A model generated the notes under the pieces. It made no database searches. It was not told where the DNA came from and saw only the letters and a program-made list of their open reading frames with translations. Source: Branchiostoma floridae (taxonomy: Eukaryota > Chordata > Leptocardii > Amphioxiformes > Branchiostomatidae). From it: DNA of 64,000 bases. Below, in pieces: positions 1 through 11,431 of the stretch. Both the position numbers and the translations under genes were made by a program. Within the stretch, counting starts at the first letter, position 1; each line of letters begins with the position of its first letter. Location of the stretch: assembly GCF_000003815.2 (NCBI RefSeq), contig NC_049986.1:17227542-17291541 (forward strand). The letters run 5' to 3'.

Positions 1-1185
1 GAATCAAGTAAGATTCAATTTGAGGTTGTGCCCGTGAACTGACGAAGACAAATTTGAATTGCCTACGATACAAAGACTTAAATACAGTTAAGCCAACATC
101 ACGCTCGTAACGTTGTCCTTGTACATAAATCTCTATTAAGAACACTGGTGGTCAAATTCTATGCTCTCTTTGATCTTTTGGAAAACAATTTAGAGTGGCA
201 ATAATCAAATCTAATTACAACCCTTGTCCTGAGCATTTCCATGAGAGGACACTCAGCGAGCAACGAGCTCATATCTCTTTCTCACCCCCCCCCCCCCCAC
301 ACACACACACTCTCTCTCTCTCTCTGTCTCTTTCTCATTGATTTCTTCCCGTTTGTGGTTTGAGATCTGTAACAGTAAAGTTTACTTCGCTTCCCTCTCC
401 GACCTCCTTGTCTTCTATCACTTTGTCTGCCCATCTCACTCCCTCTCTGCAAGTGTTACTACTTGCTGGGCAATTGTTCAACTCGCTAAACCTGTATCCA
501 TCTACCTGTGTGCAAATCACATCCCTTCTTACTCCGTACTATATCAGCTTGTTCGCCAGCGTATCATGACACGTAGTCTTTGTGGACTTTCCCTGTTTAT
601 CATTTGATTAGAAACCGTATCTTCATGTCAGCTTTATCACTTTTGATACCTTTGTGTTGTTGGTTTTTTGCAAAATGCGTTTCATTGCTGTGATATCTAA
701 AATGAAAGTTGGTTATTCCTTCTACAGCTAAATTTTGTTTAATTAAATCTTATGTTTTATTTTTCTTATTATGCTTTCTATATCTGTCATATAACAGTTA
801 TATTGTGCTATGTCACCTCTCTACATATTTTGGTTATATATGTTGCCTGACGTTCCCAACGTCTTGGCAAACTAGAGAGAAGCCATTGCATGTATTGTCA
901 ACCCAACCCGTTTAGAAGTGGTCAACACTTGGATTCGAGGGACCTCTTTTTACAATTGTCACATGTATGTCTACTAGCTGTGTCCTTGCTATCAGCCTCC
1001 GGACATGAACTTGCAAATAAGCTTTCTTGTATTATAGCTATATATCACACGCTAGGTCTTTATTGAATTTGATCATGCTACAAAACTGATATTTTCTATC
1101 ATTCATATGCTCACCCTAGTCTAAATCCATCGCATTGTATAACACAAACATATTATGCACACGCACAAGTAATGTATTGCATTTT
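1..1185. other. Intergenic, no gene seen
   Basis: I see no coding exon on either strand. The only structure is a simple-sequence block at about 285-327: a run of 14 C, then CA and CT repeats. The right part lies downstream of the minus-strand Gly-rich gene and probably holds its 3' end. Confidence 0.5.
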
Positions 1186-1190
1186 CAGTT

Positions 1191-1196
1191 TTTATT
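1191..1196 (-). terminator. Candidate polyadenylation signal of Gly-rich gene
   Basis: AATAAA on the minus strand, about 150 nt past the stop codon of the Gly/Arg/Lys-rich gene. It is a hexamer match only, in AT-rich sequence. Confidence 0.4.
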
Positions 1197-1347
1197 TCTA
1201 ATTCTGTTGTAGACCATATGGTGCAAGTAAGATATTCTTGAAACCGCAGGTGTCCTAGTCAGTATCGGTCGTTCTCATCAAATGATGTTTCCTGTTGGTA
1301 CAAAAGTACCTTCTTCGATTTAGCCTCATTCGCCCATGGAACCTGCT

Positions 1348-4300
1348 TTACCACGTCCCCCTGGGACCTCCTTTACCACGCCCCCCCTGGCCCCTGGGAC
1401 CTCCTTTACCACGCCCCCCTTGGCCTCTGGGACCTCCTTTACCACGTCCCCCTTGGCCCCTGGGGCCTCCTTTACCGCGTCCCCCCTGGGCCATGGAACG
1501 TCCTTTACCACGTTCCTCCTGGCCTATGGAACCTTCCTGACCACGTTCCCACTGGCCCACGGAACCTGCTTTTTCACCTCCCCCCTGGCCAATGGAACCT
1601 GTTTTTCCACGTCCACCCTGGGCCATGGAACCTCCTTTACCACGTCCCCCCTGGCCCATGGGGCCGCCTTTACCACGTCCCCCCTGGCCCATGGGGCCTC
1701 CTTTACCACGTCCCCCCTGGGCCATAGTATCTCCTTTACCACGTCCCCCTTGGCCCATGGAACCTGATTGACCATGCCCCCCTTGACCCATGGTGCGCTG
1801 TTTTCCACGCCCCCGTCCTCCTTTATCTTTAGGACCCCCTTGACCTCCTTGGCTCATGGAACCTACCTGGCTACGGTTTTGTCCACCCTTTGGACCTGTC
1901 TGGCCTGGGCCTCCTCTGCCCTTTGATCCCCCTGGACGACGTCCTCTGCCCCTGGAACCGACTTGATCACGGTTGGGACCCCTCTGGCCTGGTTCACCTT
2001 TGCCCTTTGGACCCCCTTGGCCACGTCCTCCTTTGCCCTTGGATCCCCCTTGCCCACGCCCTCCTTTCCCTTTCTGTCCACCTTGGCCACGCCCTCCTTT
2101 ACCCTTCTGTCCCCCTTGGCCCCGCCCTCCTCCACCTCCGTTAAATGGACCATCCTCCTCCTCGGCTTCCTCTGATTCATCTCCTTCTTCGGGTTCCTCC
2201 ATATATTGCTCACCCCCCTTCATACCCCCACCGCCATTTTTGAAACGGCCCTTGCCTCGCCCTCGACCACCTGGTCCACCCCTCTTATTGTAGCCTTCGT
2301 CCTTCTCATTCCCGTAACTTCTCAGTTCTCCATTGTCTCCCGTGAGACCTTCAGGACCATGTCCTCCACGCTTCGTGTTTCCTTTCCCTCGACCGTTCCC
2401 TCTCTGTCGCCTTGCAGCCTTGGCCTTCTCCATACCCTTTCTTCTGCCTGCTCCGCCGCGCCATTCGTCTTCTGGAGATTCGTTTGCCTGGTCTTCATCG
2501 TGGTCGTCTACGTCATCTGATGGTTCTGCGTCATCTTCTTCAAGGTCAGAGATGGCTGAATCTAGACCCAGACTGTTTGGAAAAATGAAAAGGTATTGTT
2601 TTGTTTTCACAGAATCAATTTCAATGAATCGGACTTACAATTCAGTTAGTATTATCAGAAAACAAATGTGTCAGTAAACATTTTTTGAATACTTAAACCG
2701 CCATAACCATTGGTGAAGAAAGTAATTGCAAGAAAAACTAGAGTTCAACGAACCCATCTCTTCGCCAAATAATCATGCCTTTATTTAAGACTTTAAGGTC
2801 TTATTGTTCCTCACAAACACACAAACATTACCAAAACCAGACTGTGACCTGACATATGACCTGGTAGCATCCCTGGTCAATCAGAATTTCATGCTTGTCA
2901 ATTTAGACTTTGTCCCCAGTGTAAGGGCGTCCTCCAGCAAACCATCTGTATAACAGCTGTGTCCATAGATATAGGTCAAAATGAGATATATAGAGCACAG
3001 TTTATTTCTGTTAATAAGTTTTGCTGCAGTACCTTAGGAAGCCGCTAGGGGGCCCACTATCATAATTTATCTTCGTTTTCCTGACCCCTACCCACCTACC
3101 AAATATCATCAGGATTTTTTCAAGGCTTCTCGAGTTATGCATTCCACAAACAAAAGGACGCACAGACTCGGCCTGCTACCGTCCTAACGGAAAATGCTAC
3201 GTCAACTATTTTCAAACACAACCTTCCTTTCCGCAGCCGCTACTTAAATACTAAATATCATGAAAATCCATACACAGCTTCTTGAGTTATATGCTGTTGG
3301 CATGGATTTATGAACTTTCCTCATTAATTATGCAAATAAGCTACTAATTTGCATAATTAGTATTACATTGTATAAGTCATCACTCATTCTATCTACATAC
3401 CGAAAATCCTGATGATCTGTTTACACGTTGTCAAGTTATCCTCGTCCAAAGTTTGAATGGAAATCGGTGCCTGCAGTTCCCAAAAAGCCGCTAGGGGGTC
3501 CAAACTCACAGCACTTACTCTCTGTCTCAAGGGCTATCTACCACTCAAAAATCATGACCACAGCATGTCCAGAACACGAAGTGCCAAAATTAAAAGTTTT
3601 GCTGCAGTACCTTAGGCAGCCACTAGGGTGCCCATTATCGAACTTGACCTTCGTTTTCCTAACCCCAATCCACCTAACAAATATAATCAGGATCCATTCA
3701 AGGGTTCTCGAGTTATCTTGCTTACAGACAAACGCACTTACATACAAATCCCGCTACAGCACCATAGGTAAGAGCCAGGTAAACCATTTTCGCACTTGAC
3801 CTTCCTCTCCAAAACCGCTACACACCTACCAAGTTTCGTGAAAATCGCCCAGCTAGATTTTGACTTATGCTGCCAAAAACAAACCGCAAAAAACATACCA
3901 AGCTCGCTGCAGTACCGTAGGAAAACGCCAGGTAAACCGTTTTCAAACTTGGCATTCCTTTCGACAACTGCTACACACCTACCAAAAATCACAAAGTTCC
4001 ATCCACAATTTCTCGAGTTATATGCTGTTGACCTACATACAGACCCAAGTCAAGCAATCTCATACTCTTCTTGGCGAAGAGAATGAAAGAAAGGAAGATC
4101 TCAATGCATGTTACGTTTGCAAATGAATACAAAAGGCACGAACCTGGATAGCACGTCGCTATCCAGCTCAGACAATGGGGTTTCGAGGAGCTCCCTCAGG
4201 AGCTGATCTGTTGAAGAAAAGAAAAGTATGTGGAATGCTCACTCACACGAATACACTGTTCACAAAACAATGATATAAAGAGGTTTTCTTTTTCAAAATC

Positions 4301-4928
4301 ATTCTTTTTATTGTCAATGAATAACATGAGTAACACATGGCACACATGAGTAACATTAAAACTGAAACCTAAAATCTGAACACGAAAGACTGATCATAAA
4401 ACGTCGTGAGTAACCCTACCATTGTACAGAAAAATAATGGGATTTAACTCGATAGGACAATATGTAGTCTACCTCACTTCCCAATGTGCTTCTGAATCTT
4501 ATTTTGTCGTTGAGCTATAATAGATTCTAATTTTTGAAAATAGGAAACAAATGAAATGAAACCAGATAAATCAACATGTATTCCAATATTCAAATACATA
4601 ACATTTACCTGAAAGAATCATGACATTTGACAGAACTAATATGTATATAAAGAGTTTGATAAGACATTGAGAAGGTAATATACTTTTACCTGAAACAAAA
4701 TAAAACTTTACGCACTGAAATTAACAGAATTACTTATAGCGTTGAGGACACACCTTGTATTTCCTCCTGTTGACCATCGTCATCTTCCACGTTGTCTTCT
4801 ATCGTCAAGAGTTTGCTCTTGGATGGGATGTCCTGCTGGTATGGATGAGGAGCAGATTCTCCCAGAGATACAACTGCACAGAGGAGAAGCCCACAAAGCA
4901 CACCCCGTAGGATGTAGGGACGAACCAT
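1348..4928 (-). CDS. Secreted protein with helical N-terminus and long Gly/Arg/Lys-rich repeat tail
   Basis: Reconstructed exons (minus strand): 4928-4754, 4207-4144, 2572-1348, giving 487 aa; the phases join as 1 then 2. Residues 1-25 form a signal peptide (hydrophobic LCGLLLCAVVSL core). An acidic stretch follows, then a short amphipathic helix (QLLRELLETPLSELDSDVLS) encoded by a 64-nt middle exon, the same size as the equivalent exon of the next gene. The tail starts acidic (DLEEDDAEPSDDVDD), becomes basic, and then runs for over 200 residues as an 11-residue Gly-rich repeat (GGRGKGGPRGQ type). The spacing is not Gly-X-Y, so this is not collagen. The protein is probably exported. The ATG at 4928 is the first in frame. 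A further exon (4526-4473) also fits between exons 1 and 2 but carries a stop, so it may make a 75-aa short form. I do not recognise the family; the three-exon joining is inferred from splice signals. Confidence 0.72.
1350..2160 (-). repeat. 33-bp coding minisatellite (Gly-rich repeat)
   Basis: Tandem 33-bp units read on the minus strand as GRGKGGP(R/M)GQG and variants. Copies toward the 3' end of the gene are nearly identical (homogenised). Those nearer the 5' end of the array are more diverged, with KGKGGRGQGGQ variants. Confidence 0.85.
3030..4060. repeat. Degenerate tandem interspersed repeat
   Basis: Several diverged copies of a roughly 150-bp unit lie here in direct orientation. Each holds a version of CTGCAGTACCTTAGG, then a GCCGCTAGGG or GCCAGGTAAACC block, then a CACCTACCAAA...ATCA block and a CTCGAGTTAT block (near 3030, 3470, 3600, 3750 and 3905). 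It is non-coding and lies inside the large intron of the Gly-rich gene. It is probably a dispersed repeat family. Confidence 0.65.
4307..4312 (-). terminator. Candidate internal polyadenylation signal
   Basis: AATAAA on the minus strand, in the intron after the stop-bearing optional exon (4526-4473) and before the exon at 4207. It would allow a short secreted isoform to end here. Confidence 0.4.
4473..4526 (-). CDS. Optional stop-containing exon of the Gly-rich gene (short isoform)
   Basis: A 54-nt candidate exon: an acceptor (TTAG) precedes 4526 in the phase needed by exon 1, reading ESIIAQRQNKIQKHIGK then TGA at 4476-4474. A GGTAG donor follows immediately at 4473/4472 in phase 1, where a normal coil exon would end. 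Including it gives a 75-aa secreted peptide ending in a basic amphipathic helix; skipping it gives the long protein. It could also be a decayed coil exon. Confidence 0.4.
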
Positions 4929-4994
4929 CACGTATGAGTCAAGTTTCTCTGTAAGTAGTTCAGATCAAGATGAAACCAAATTTGTGATCGCACT

Positions 4995-5002
4995 TTTAAA
5001 TA
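4995..5002 (-). promoter_or_regulatory. TATA-like box of Gly-rich gene
   Basis: TATTTAAA on the minus strand, about 70 bp upstream of the ATG at 4928. It is weaker than the TATATAAA boxes of the neighbouring paralogues. Confidence 0.4.
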
Positions 5003-5009
5003 CTATCCA

Positions 5010-7180
5010 AGGGTATATCATTTGCTTACGTATACCAACAGCTAGAATACGATCTGCAGTTACTGCTTGTGTGGCCCCAACAGGACATTGAGTTAGCCTT
5101 TAAGGTCATGAGAAGTAACTTTCATCTTTGGCGATATGCAAAATAACATTGAACTACGTCATTGGTGTAACTGGATAAAGATATTTGGCATCCATTTTGG
5201 CCTTCGTCTAAGTTCACGTAAATGGAATTAAAAGCTTGTCGTTTGAACTATGTGGGGAGTCCAAGGCCACATGAATTGATGCACTAATTCATATGTTATT
5301 GTATTGTTCTTGTAGAAAAATTGGAAATTTCATCTGACTTTCCCGTGGGATTCCTTTCATGTTTTGTTCACAGTTCTTGCACTGGGAAGAGTGACAGACT
5401 TGTATGACATTTTTTTTATACAGAGCAGTGATGAGAGTAATGACACAAGTAAAAGGAGCGCCATAGCCCGCTCGTGACCTTGGTCGTGAAGGAAAAGATA
5501 CTTAAAAAAACGTGGAAAATCAAAAAGCCGCAACACGTCTTCTGTACAATACAGTCAACAGTTTTCTAACTATAGGATTAGTTATCTAAACACCAATCAT
5601 TGCTATCTTCAGACAGATAAAGCAATCTGACTTTCAAGGTGGCCTTTCCGCAAATGAGGTATGAGGTTTTAGTGACGACGGAATCTTCCATGACTGATGC
5701 CTCAACGTTGCGCCTGTTTTGGACGGGGAGGCTCTTTTTATTATTTCAACAGGTGAAATAACCATCAAACCACCTCAAGACGTAACAATTACGTGCAGGA
5801 TGGGAACAAGCTGCGTACATGTAATACCCCATTCCTCGTCCATACCATCGGCGAGGTGATAGCGCTCTCGCTGCGATGGCACTCCCACCGCGCTCTCAAG
5901 GCGCTCCCATGGCGACCTTGGCAATCCCGATTGGCTCTCGCCGCGATGGGCATATTTGCCAACGCCGTGATAGCGCCGCCCTGGTGGAATGGGGGCCTAA
6001 GACCGGTACCGGACTGGTGAATTTGCTCTACCCATGCAGTGTTGTGTTGCATCATGAACACATCACTATGTTTTACTCATGTTAGGAAACATTGATATAA
6101 AAAATATATATATATAAAATCTATATGTGATTTCAGCTATCACAGTTTCTTCCTCATGGAAGAGTAAAAGTAATCGTTTAAAATTATAAAGACATACAAA
6201 ATTATCAATCGCTGTCTATTTAATCTGCAGCTGACTATTACAATAGCGGTCGTTTTCATCATGATGCATCTTGTGTAGGTAGAAAAGTATGCATCTAATT
6301 AATAAGCGTAAAGATTCCGGCCTTGATTAAATAATATTCATTCGCTTAAGCTTCTTTCAACCGGTGCATGGCCTTTTAGGTGCGCAGTTTTTACCAATGG
6401 TGAAACCTTTTCTGGTGAGCTTCATATTCTTTGAGACCTCAGAGTTGGTTACAGATCATCCACACACGACTGTTCTATAAACCTTATAATCTTACTGATA
6501 ATATTTTGATGTTTTGTATCTGTATGTAGCTTAGTAGTTGTTACCATACTTTGTATACTGTACAATTGTCGAGCGATAAAGTTCATTCATTCATTCATTC
6601 GTTCATTCATATATACATGTAGCGTTTTAACAATCTTATAAAACACAAGCATGCACTTGTACTCGAGATAAAAGATGACAAAGACAATGTGTCATTTTCA
6701 CAGTTTACTTGTGACCCTGGTGTGAATTACACATTTTTTAAAAGATGAAGCATTCACTGCATGGTTCTAAAGAACGTTACGACACTTAGCCTGTAAATTC
6801 AATGTCCATTTTCCGGTCCAAATCAGTCCTCCGATTGCACACAAAATACGAACATAAACACACACACACAGTTCTTTTGATGACTATTAAACGTATTTCC
6901 CTATACGACTAAGGTAGGAAGTTATTGGAAAATGCTGCGTTGAAACGAAGGGAACCTATGGTGTTCAATAGCCGTGTAACTAATGATATCTCGTTTCGGT
7001 ACAATTTGAGTGAAATATCCTTAATGCGGTGCTAGTTGTCATTGCCTGTCAAGATCTTCGGGAACAAGCTGACCAGAACAACATTTGAAGATCTTTCTGC
7101 ACAAAACTAATAATCAATGCGTGAAAATAATATTCCGGGTCCAGAAACCTCAGCTACTTCTCCGATTCTCACTGCCATCC
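5010..7180. other. Intergenic, no gene recognised
   Basis: About 2.2 kb between two minus-strand genes. A GC-rich stretch at about 5790-6050 differs in composition from its AT-rich surroundings and may be a transposon remnant, but I cannot assign it. A (TA)n tract lies near 6100 and a (ATTC)n tract at about 6583-6610. Confidence 0.45.
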
Positions 7181-7183
7181 TCG

Positions 7184-10022
7184 CTAAACTCCTCTTGTTC
7201 CTCCTGCTTCATCCATCCCCCTCCCCTCGGTTTGTTTCCCCCGGAATGGTTGGAATCCCCCTTTTCCCCGATTCTTTCCCTCAGACCTGTTCCTCAACCA
7301 TGCAAATTTGATTCGTTTACGTGAAAGATTGCCTCTCTCGTTTCCTATCGCGCCATCGTCACCGAGCCTCCGTTCATCGCTTTTGTCCGGGATGAAGTCA
7401 ACGTCCTTGCGGGAACCGAGTTTCCTGTTTCCAGAGATCACGGCCCTAGCCCTCCATCCACTACCGACTCTTGTCTGCCTTTCTTGTCCTTTCAAAGCGC
7501 CCTGACGATTGTGCAGTCTGTGGATGTCAACAATACACATTTGATCTGTGCTTACGTGTCAGCGGTAAACATTTTGTTCCTTACTGTACCGAAACGTTGC
7601 CTTTGGTAATAGTTATTCTCCAAGCAGGGTTTGGGTCGCGGAGATAGGAGTGGTTGGGTTTTCTACAGGGGGAGCGAGCCGGCCGAAAAATCCGTAACAC
7701 TGCTATCTCCGCGATCCAACCGCTGGGGAATGAGTATTAGTAATCTTCATGTGAACACAGCAAAAATACAGCGACTTTCGTATTCATAATAATGTCTTGT
7801 TGCAAGTTGATATTAGATTTTATGTGTAACAAAAGATAACATCAGTGGATGATAGCCAAAGACGGAAAACGAGCCAAGCTTTATCGTGAATACATAAAGA
7901 GTACTGCTGCACATGACTTGTGTGTTTACATATAGAATGTAAAGCATATAAACTCTTATTGTGCCAGATTTGTTCGTTACTTTCCCAAGCACTTTATATG
8001 TAGCTGAGAGCTGAAAGGTATACCCACTGCTGATGCAAAACCTTATCTGTCACTGTGTTGAGTATACAGTGGTTTGTAAGCATAACATTAAGCAGTTTAG
8101 GAGCAACAGTGTAAGAATAACATACCTTTCCTTGGGTATCTTCAATGTGGAAAATATCTTTCTGCCTCTTTCCTTCCCTTCCGGACTATCTGTAAACATA
8201 TGAGGAGCATGCAATCTTTAAATCTCTTTCTTAATCCTTAAAATATTTATATATACAATTTGACAACATAGCATGTCCAGGTGGTAATAAAAGTTTACCT
8301 TTCTTCTCTTTTTTCCCCATCAACTTTTCCACGTTGCTGCGTTTCTTTCCGTTCCCTTCCAGCGTCCTCACCTTGCTGACCACGCCAGCCGTCATGTTTT
8401 CTGTTGGAGATAAAAGAAGTGGCTACAACAGTTGCAATATTTGTGACATAACAAAAATCCTGTGCGTCCAACACAATCAAAGACAAATTAACTGCATGCT
8501 CTGTTCTAAATGACGCCAATCCACTTTGTTTACCCGAACGATTGCCTTTCCCGTTTCTGAGCCCCCGTTCACCGCTTTTGTCCGGGATGAGGGTAGTCTT
8601 GCGGGAACCGAATTTTCTGTTTCTAGAGAAGTTGGCCCTGCTCATCATCCACCCTCTCCCTCCTTTTGGCTGGCCTTCTTTTCCATACAAGGTTCCTTTC
8701 CGATGATGTGCTAGTAGTCTGTGGAGATCAACAATGCATATCTGATTTGTGTCAGCACTAAACATTTATGGGTACGGATATGTCAAACCTGGGCCGTTAT
8801 TTTTCCGTATCCTTAAGAGATACGGCCATATTACGGGCGGAGACGAGATACCATTCGTGTCCACCCGTATATGGTTGTATCCTTTGAGGATACGGAAAAA
8901 ACGGCCCCCTGTACCGATACGTTGTATTTTGTAATAGTTATTCTCCAAGCAGTGTTTGGTTCGCAGGAATAGTAGTGGTCGGGAATTTTACCATGGCAGC
9001 GTACCGACCACTACTGTCTCCACGACCAAACCACTGATTGGAGACTAGGTAATAGTTATCTTCATGGAAACACAACAAAAGTACAGCTTTGTTCGTTACT
9101 TTTCCAGCTGAGAGCTGAAAAGTGGAACCACTGCTGAGGCAACACCTGACCAGTCACAATGTTGAGTATATATACAGCGGTTTGTAAGAATAACAAACCT
9201 TTCCTTGGGTCTCTTCAATCTGGAAAATGTCGTTTTTCCTCTTTCTTTCTTTTCCGGGCTATCTGTAAACATAAGAGAAAGCATGTAATTTTTTTTAATC
9301 CCTTTCTTATACTTCAAAATGTTTATATATACAATTTGACAACATGTCTAAGTGGTACTAAAAGTTTTACCTTTCTTCTCTTTCTTCTCTTTCTTCCCCA
9401 TCAACTTGTCCACGTTGCTGCGTTTCTTTTCTTTCCTTTCCAGCTTCGTCACTTTGCTGACTACATCATCCATGCGTTTGCTCAGCCGCGTCATGTTTTC
9501 TGTTGGAGATATAAGAAGTAGCTTTACAACAGGCGGCACAATATCTGTGACATGATTTTTTTAAAGTCTTGTGCGCCTAAATAATCAAAGACAAATCAAA
9601 CTGTACACATAAAGATGTGCCAATAAATTAACATCAGCCTTTCTTAAACTATATTAACTTTGGATGCTGTCTCTGCAGTGTAGAAGAAGGATGTTGATGA
9701 TTTGTCTCGTGATCTCAGCAACAAATATCTCTCAAACTGTCTGAGACCTACCAGTGATTTCATCGAATCGCTCATTGATGAGACTTGTCTGCAGTGTCCG
9801 CAACTTGTCGTCATCTGGCGTTGTCTTTGAGAGCCGTTCTTCCGTCGGGGGCATTGCTGCCTCGTCATCTAGCGTTGTCTTCGAGAGGCGTCCTTCCGTC
9901 GGGGGCATTGCTGCCTCGTCATCTAGCGTTGTCTTCAAGAGGCGTCCTTCCGTCGGGAGTATTGCTGGGTAGCCCGTCTCTACCAACACCAGCAGGACGA
10001 GTAGTATTGGGATGGACCTCAT
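7184..10022 (-). CDS. Secreted coiled-coil protein with duplicated three-exon Lys/Arg/Gly-rich module
   Basis: Seven exons fit on the minus strand: 10022-9752, 9499-9371, 9262-9199, 8718-8534, 8400-8299, 8189-8126, 7517-7184. Phases 1,1,2,1,1,2 all join and give 382 aa. Residues 1-20 are a signal peptide (ILLVLLVLVETGYPA). Residues 23-70 hold three copies of a 17-residue repeat (PTEGRLSKTTLDDEAAM). The family helix KLRTLQTSLINERFDEIT follows, continued by a coil exon (NMTRLSKRMDDVVSKVTKL). Exons 2-4 and 5-7 are paralogous: both coil exons share KKRSNV(D/E)KLMGKKEKK, both 64-nt exons start with DSPE.KERG, and both basic exons share GNRK(F/L)GSRK and IPDKS.ER. Exon 7 reads on to a TAG at 7186-7184. 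The ATG at 10022 is the first in frame. The protein is strongly basic and probably secreted; its function is unknown. Confidence 0.8.
7605..7742. mobile_element. Fold-back element (MITE-like), copy in second cassette
   Basis: An imperfect hairpin whose arms begin CTCCAAGCAGGGTTTGGGTCGCGGAGATAG and are complemented by CTATCTCCGCGATCCAACC. It lies in the intron between exons 6 and 7 and is the counterpart of the hairpin at 8931-9057 in the first cassette. Confidence 0.65.
8769..8921. mobile_element. Fold-back element, about 150 bp
   Basis: A long inverted repeat: GGTACGGATA, GGGCCGTTATTTTTCCGTAT and CCTTAAGAGATACGG pair with GAGGATACGGAAAAAACGGC and CTGTACCGATAC at the other end. It is non-coding and present only in the first of the two duplicated exon cassettes. 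Confidence 0.75.
8931..9057. mobile_element. Fold-back element (MITE-like), copy in first cassette
   Basis: Arms CTCCAAGCAGTGTTTGGTTCG and TAGTAGTGGTCGG pair with CCGACCACTACTG and CGACCAAACCACTGATTGGAG. It sits at the position homologous to the hairpin at 7605-7742. Confidence 0.75.
9823..9975 (-). repeat. 51-bp tandem repeat in coding exon
   Basis: Three 51-bp units inside exon 1 of the duplicated-cassette gene, encoding a 17-residue repeat (PTEGRLSKTTLDDEAAM). The two downstream junctions are nearly identical at DNA level, so the expansion is recent or homogenised. Confidence 0.85.
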
Positions 10023-10112
10023 GGTCACAGTTTTCTGTTCCTCCTTCTCACCGAACAGACTTCTATCGACCAGCTAACCGGTCGTATCTCCCTCCGTGTG
10101 AGCTGTCCAAAG

Positions 10113-10120
10113 TTTATATA
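10113..10120 (-). promoter_or_regulatory. TATA box
   Basis: TATATAAA on the minus strand, about 91 bp upstream of the ATG at 10022. The same arrangement is seen at the 13.4, 17.9 and 26.9 kb genes. Confidence 0.65.
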
Positions 10121-10124
10121 CCGT

Positions 10125-11335
10125 CATATGAACGTGATAAGTTCCAATGACTGTTCGCTGGCCGCGTTAACGACAAGGCCTTATTAAGTTGTGGTGATTA
10201 ATGGATCATGATGACTACTGCATCATCAAGGTAGCACAAATGCACGCTTTGTTCTCAAGAACAATATGGCATAGTTGGCTCCCAAAAAAAGCTAATCTTT
10301 AGCGCCTTATCAGACGACTGCCCAAGCCATCAGCAGTCTACGCAGTTTGGTTCTCACGCTTTCTTATGATATCCTGGTGCTTGGATATTGCTATAGCGAT
10401 ATTAATTTCGGTAAAATGTTGTAGCCTTTCTCTCATAAATTGCTGTATTCAAATTGTAATGATAAATTGCAAAGGAATGTGATTAAAATCCCTTGATCTC
10501 CTTAGATATCATTACATTTACATTTTTGGCATTTCTTAATCATATTTTACATCATGTATTGGCCTCTTGTGTGAGCTGTGAGAACAAAATAATGGCGTCA
10601 CAAACAGCCTGACTCTAGAAATGAATATGCATTCAGAATCAGCAAGACGTTTTTGTTAATATGGCCTAAATGTTTTCTTACGACGGCAGAACTTCTACCT
10701 CGGCAGTGAATTTGTTGGACTACATAGATCAATTATTCTGTACATGCTGTTATTGGGGAACATTTAGCAATGATTTAAGATTTGGCAGAATTTGGGAGAT
10801 CAAAGACTTTAGGTTCCTTGTTATCTCACATCAAAATCGTTCTGGAAGTGATATCTTAAACCAGCTAGTACCTGATTGTCACTTCTGTCGTCCTTATGGG
10901 AATTGTTTACGTGGTGTTTACGGCCTGAAAGTCTAGAATAGCACAGAATGCACTCATCTATCTTTATCAGTTATCTTTCATATGAACATTCGACAAGGGT
11001 TGTTTGCACGTTAACACCGCTTATTACAGGGGCTTCAAGTGGAAATAACAAGAAGTATCATTGACTGATTTAGATTATGATATGAATAAAGATATATACG
11101 CGCGACCAGCCCGAAAGCTAATTGCAAACAAAGTAAAAAAGCGGTACTGTATTTGACTGCACATCGTGAGACCATGGCTTGATTGTACCATAGAAGTATT
11201 TCTCAGTATTCTCTACCAGAGTGCCGACCTTTGAATCAGTTACAGAATACGCAAAAAAACTTCCTGCAAATACTACACTAGACATTGTCATTAAATATTG
11301 CTCGTATCTTTCTTATGCTTTCTCGTTGAATATAT
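10125..11335. other. Intergenic, no gene seen
   Basis: AT-rich sequence between two minus-strand genes. I found no exon with matching splice signals on either strand. Confidence 0.5.
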
Positions 11336-11336
11336 A

Positions 11337-11431
11337 TAGCCTGGTATCCAGTCGTATTATAGCTCCTGAGTCCCTTCTGTCCTCTCCGCGGAAGAGAATC
11401 GGGAGCTATGATACGGCTGGGTACCAGGCTA
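11337..11431. mobile_element. 95-bp palindromic MITE
   Basis: Almost perfectly self-complementary: starts TAGCCTGGTATCCAGTCGTA and ends with the complement ...CCAGGCTA. The loop holds TCCCTTCTGTCC. It has no coding capacity. Confidence 0.8.

Noticed and set aside
1348-2160. Collagen reading of the Gly-rich tail
   Set aside because: Glycine spacing follows an 11-residue period, not strict Gly-X-Y triplets.
1295-2677. Pro/Thr-rich open frames on the plus strand over the Gly-rich array
   Set aside because: By-products of a stop-free 33-bp repeat; no signal peptide, splice context or start evidence on that strand.
5789-6061. Open frames on both strands in a GC-rich patch
   Set aside because: No similarity to any family I know, no splice or start context, and composition suggests a repeat remnant.
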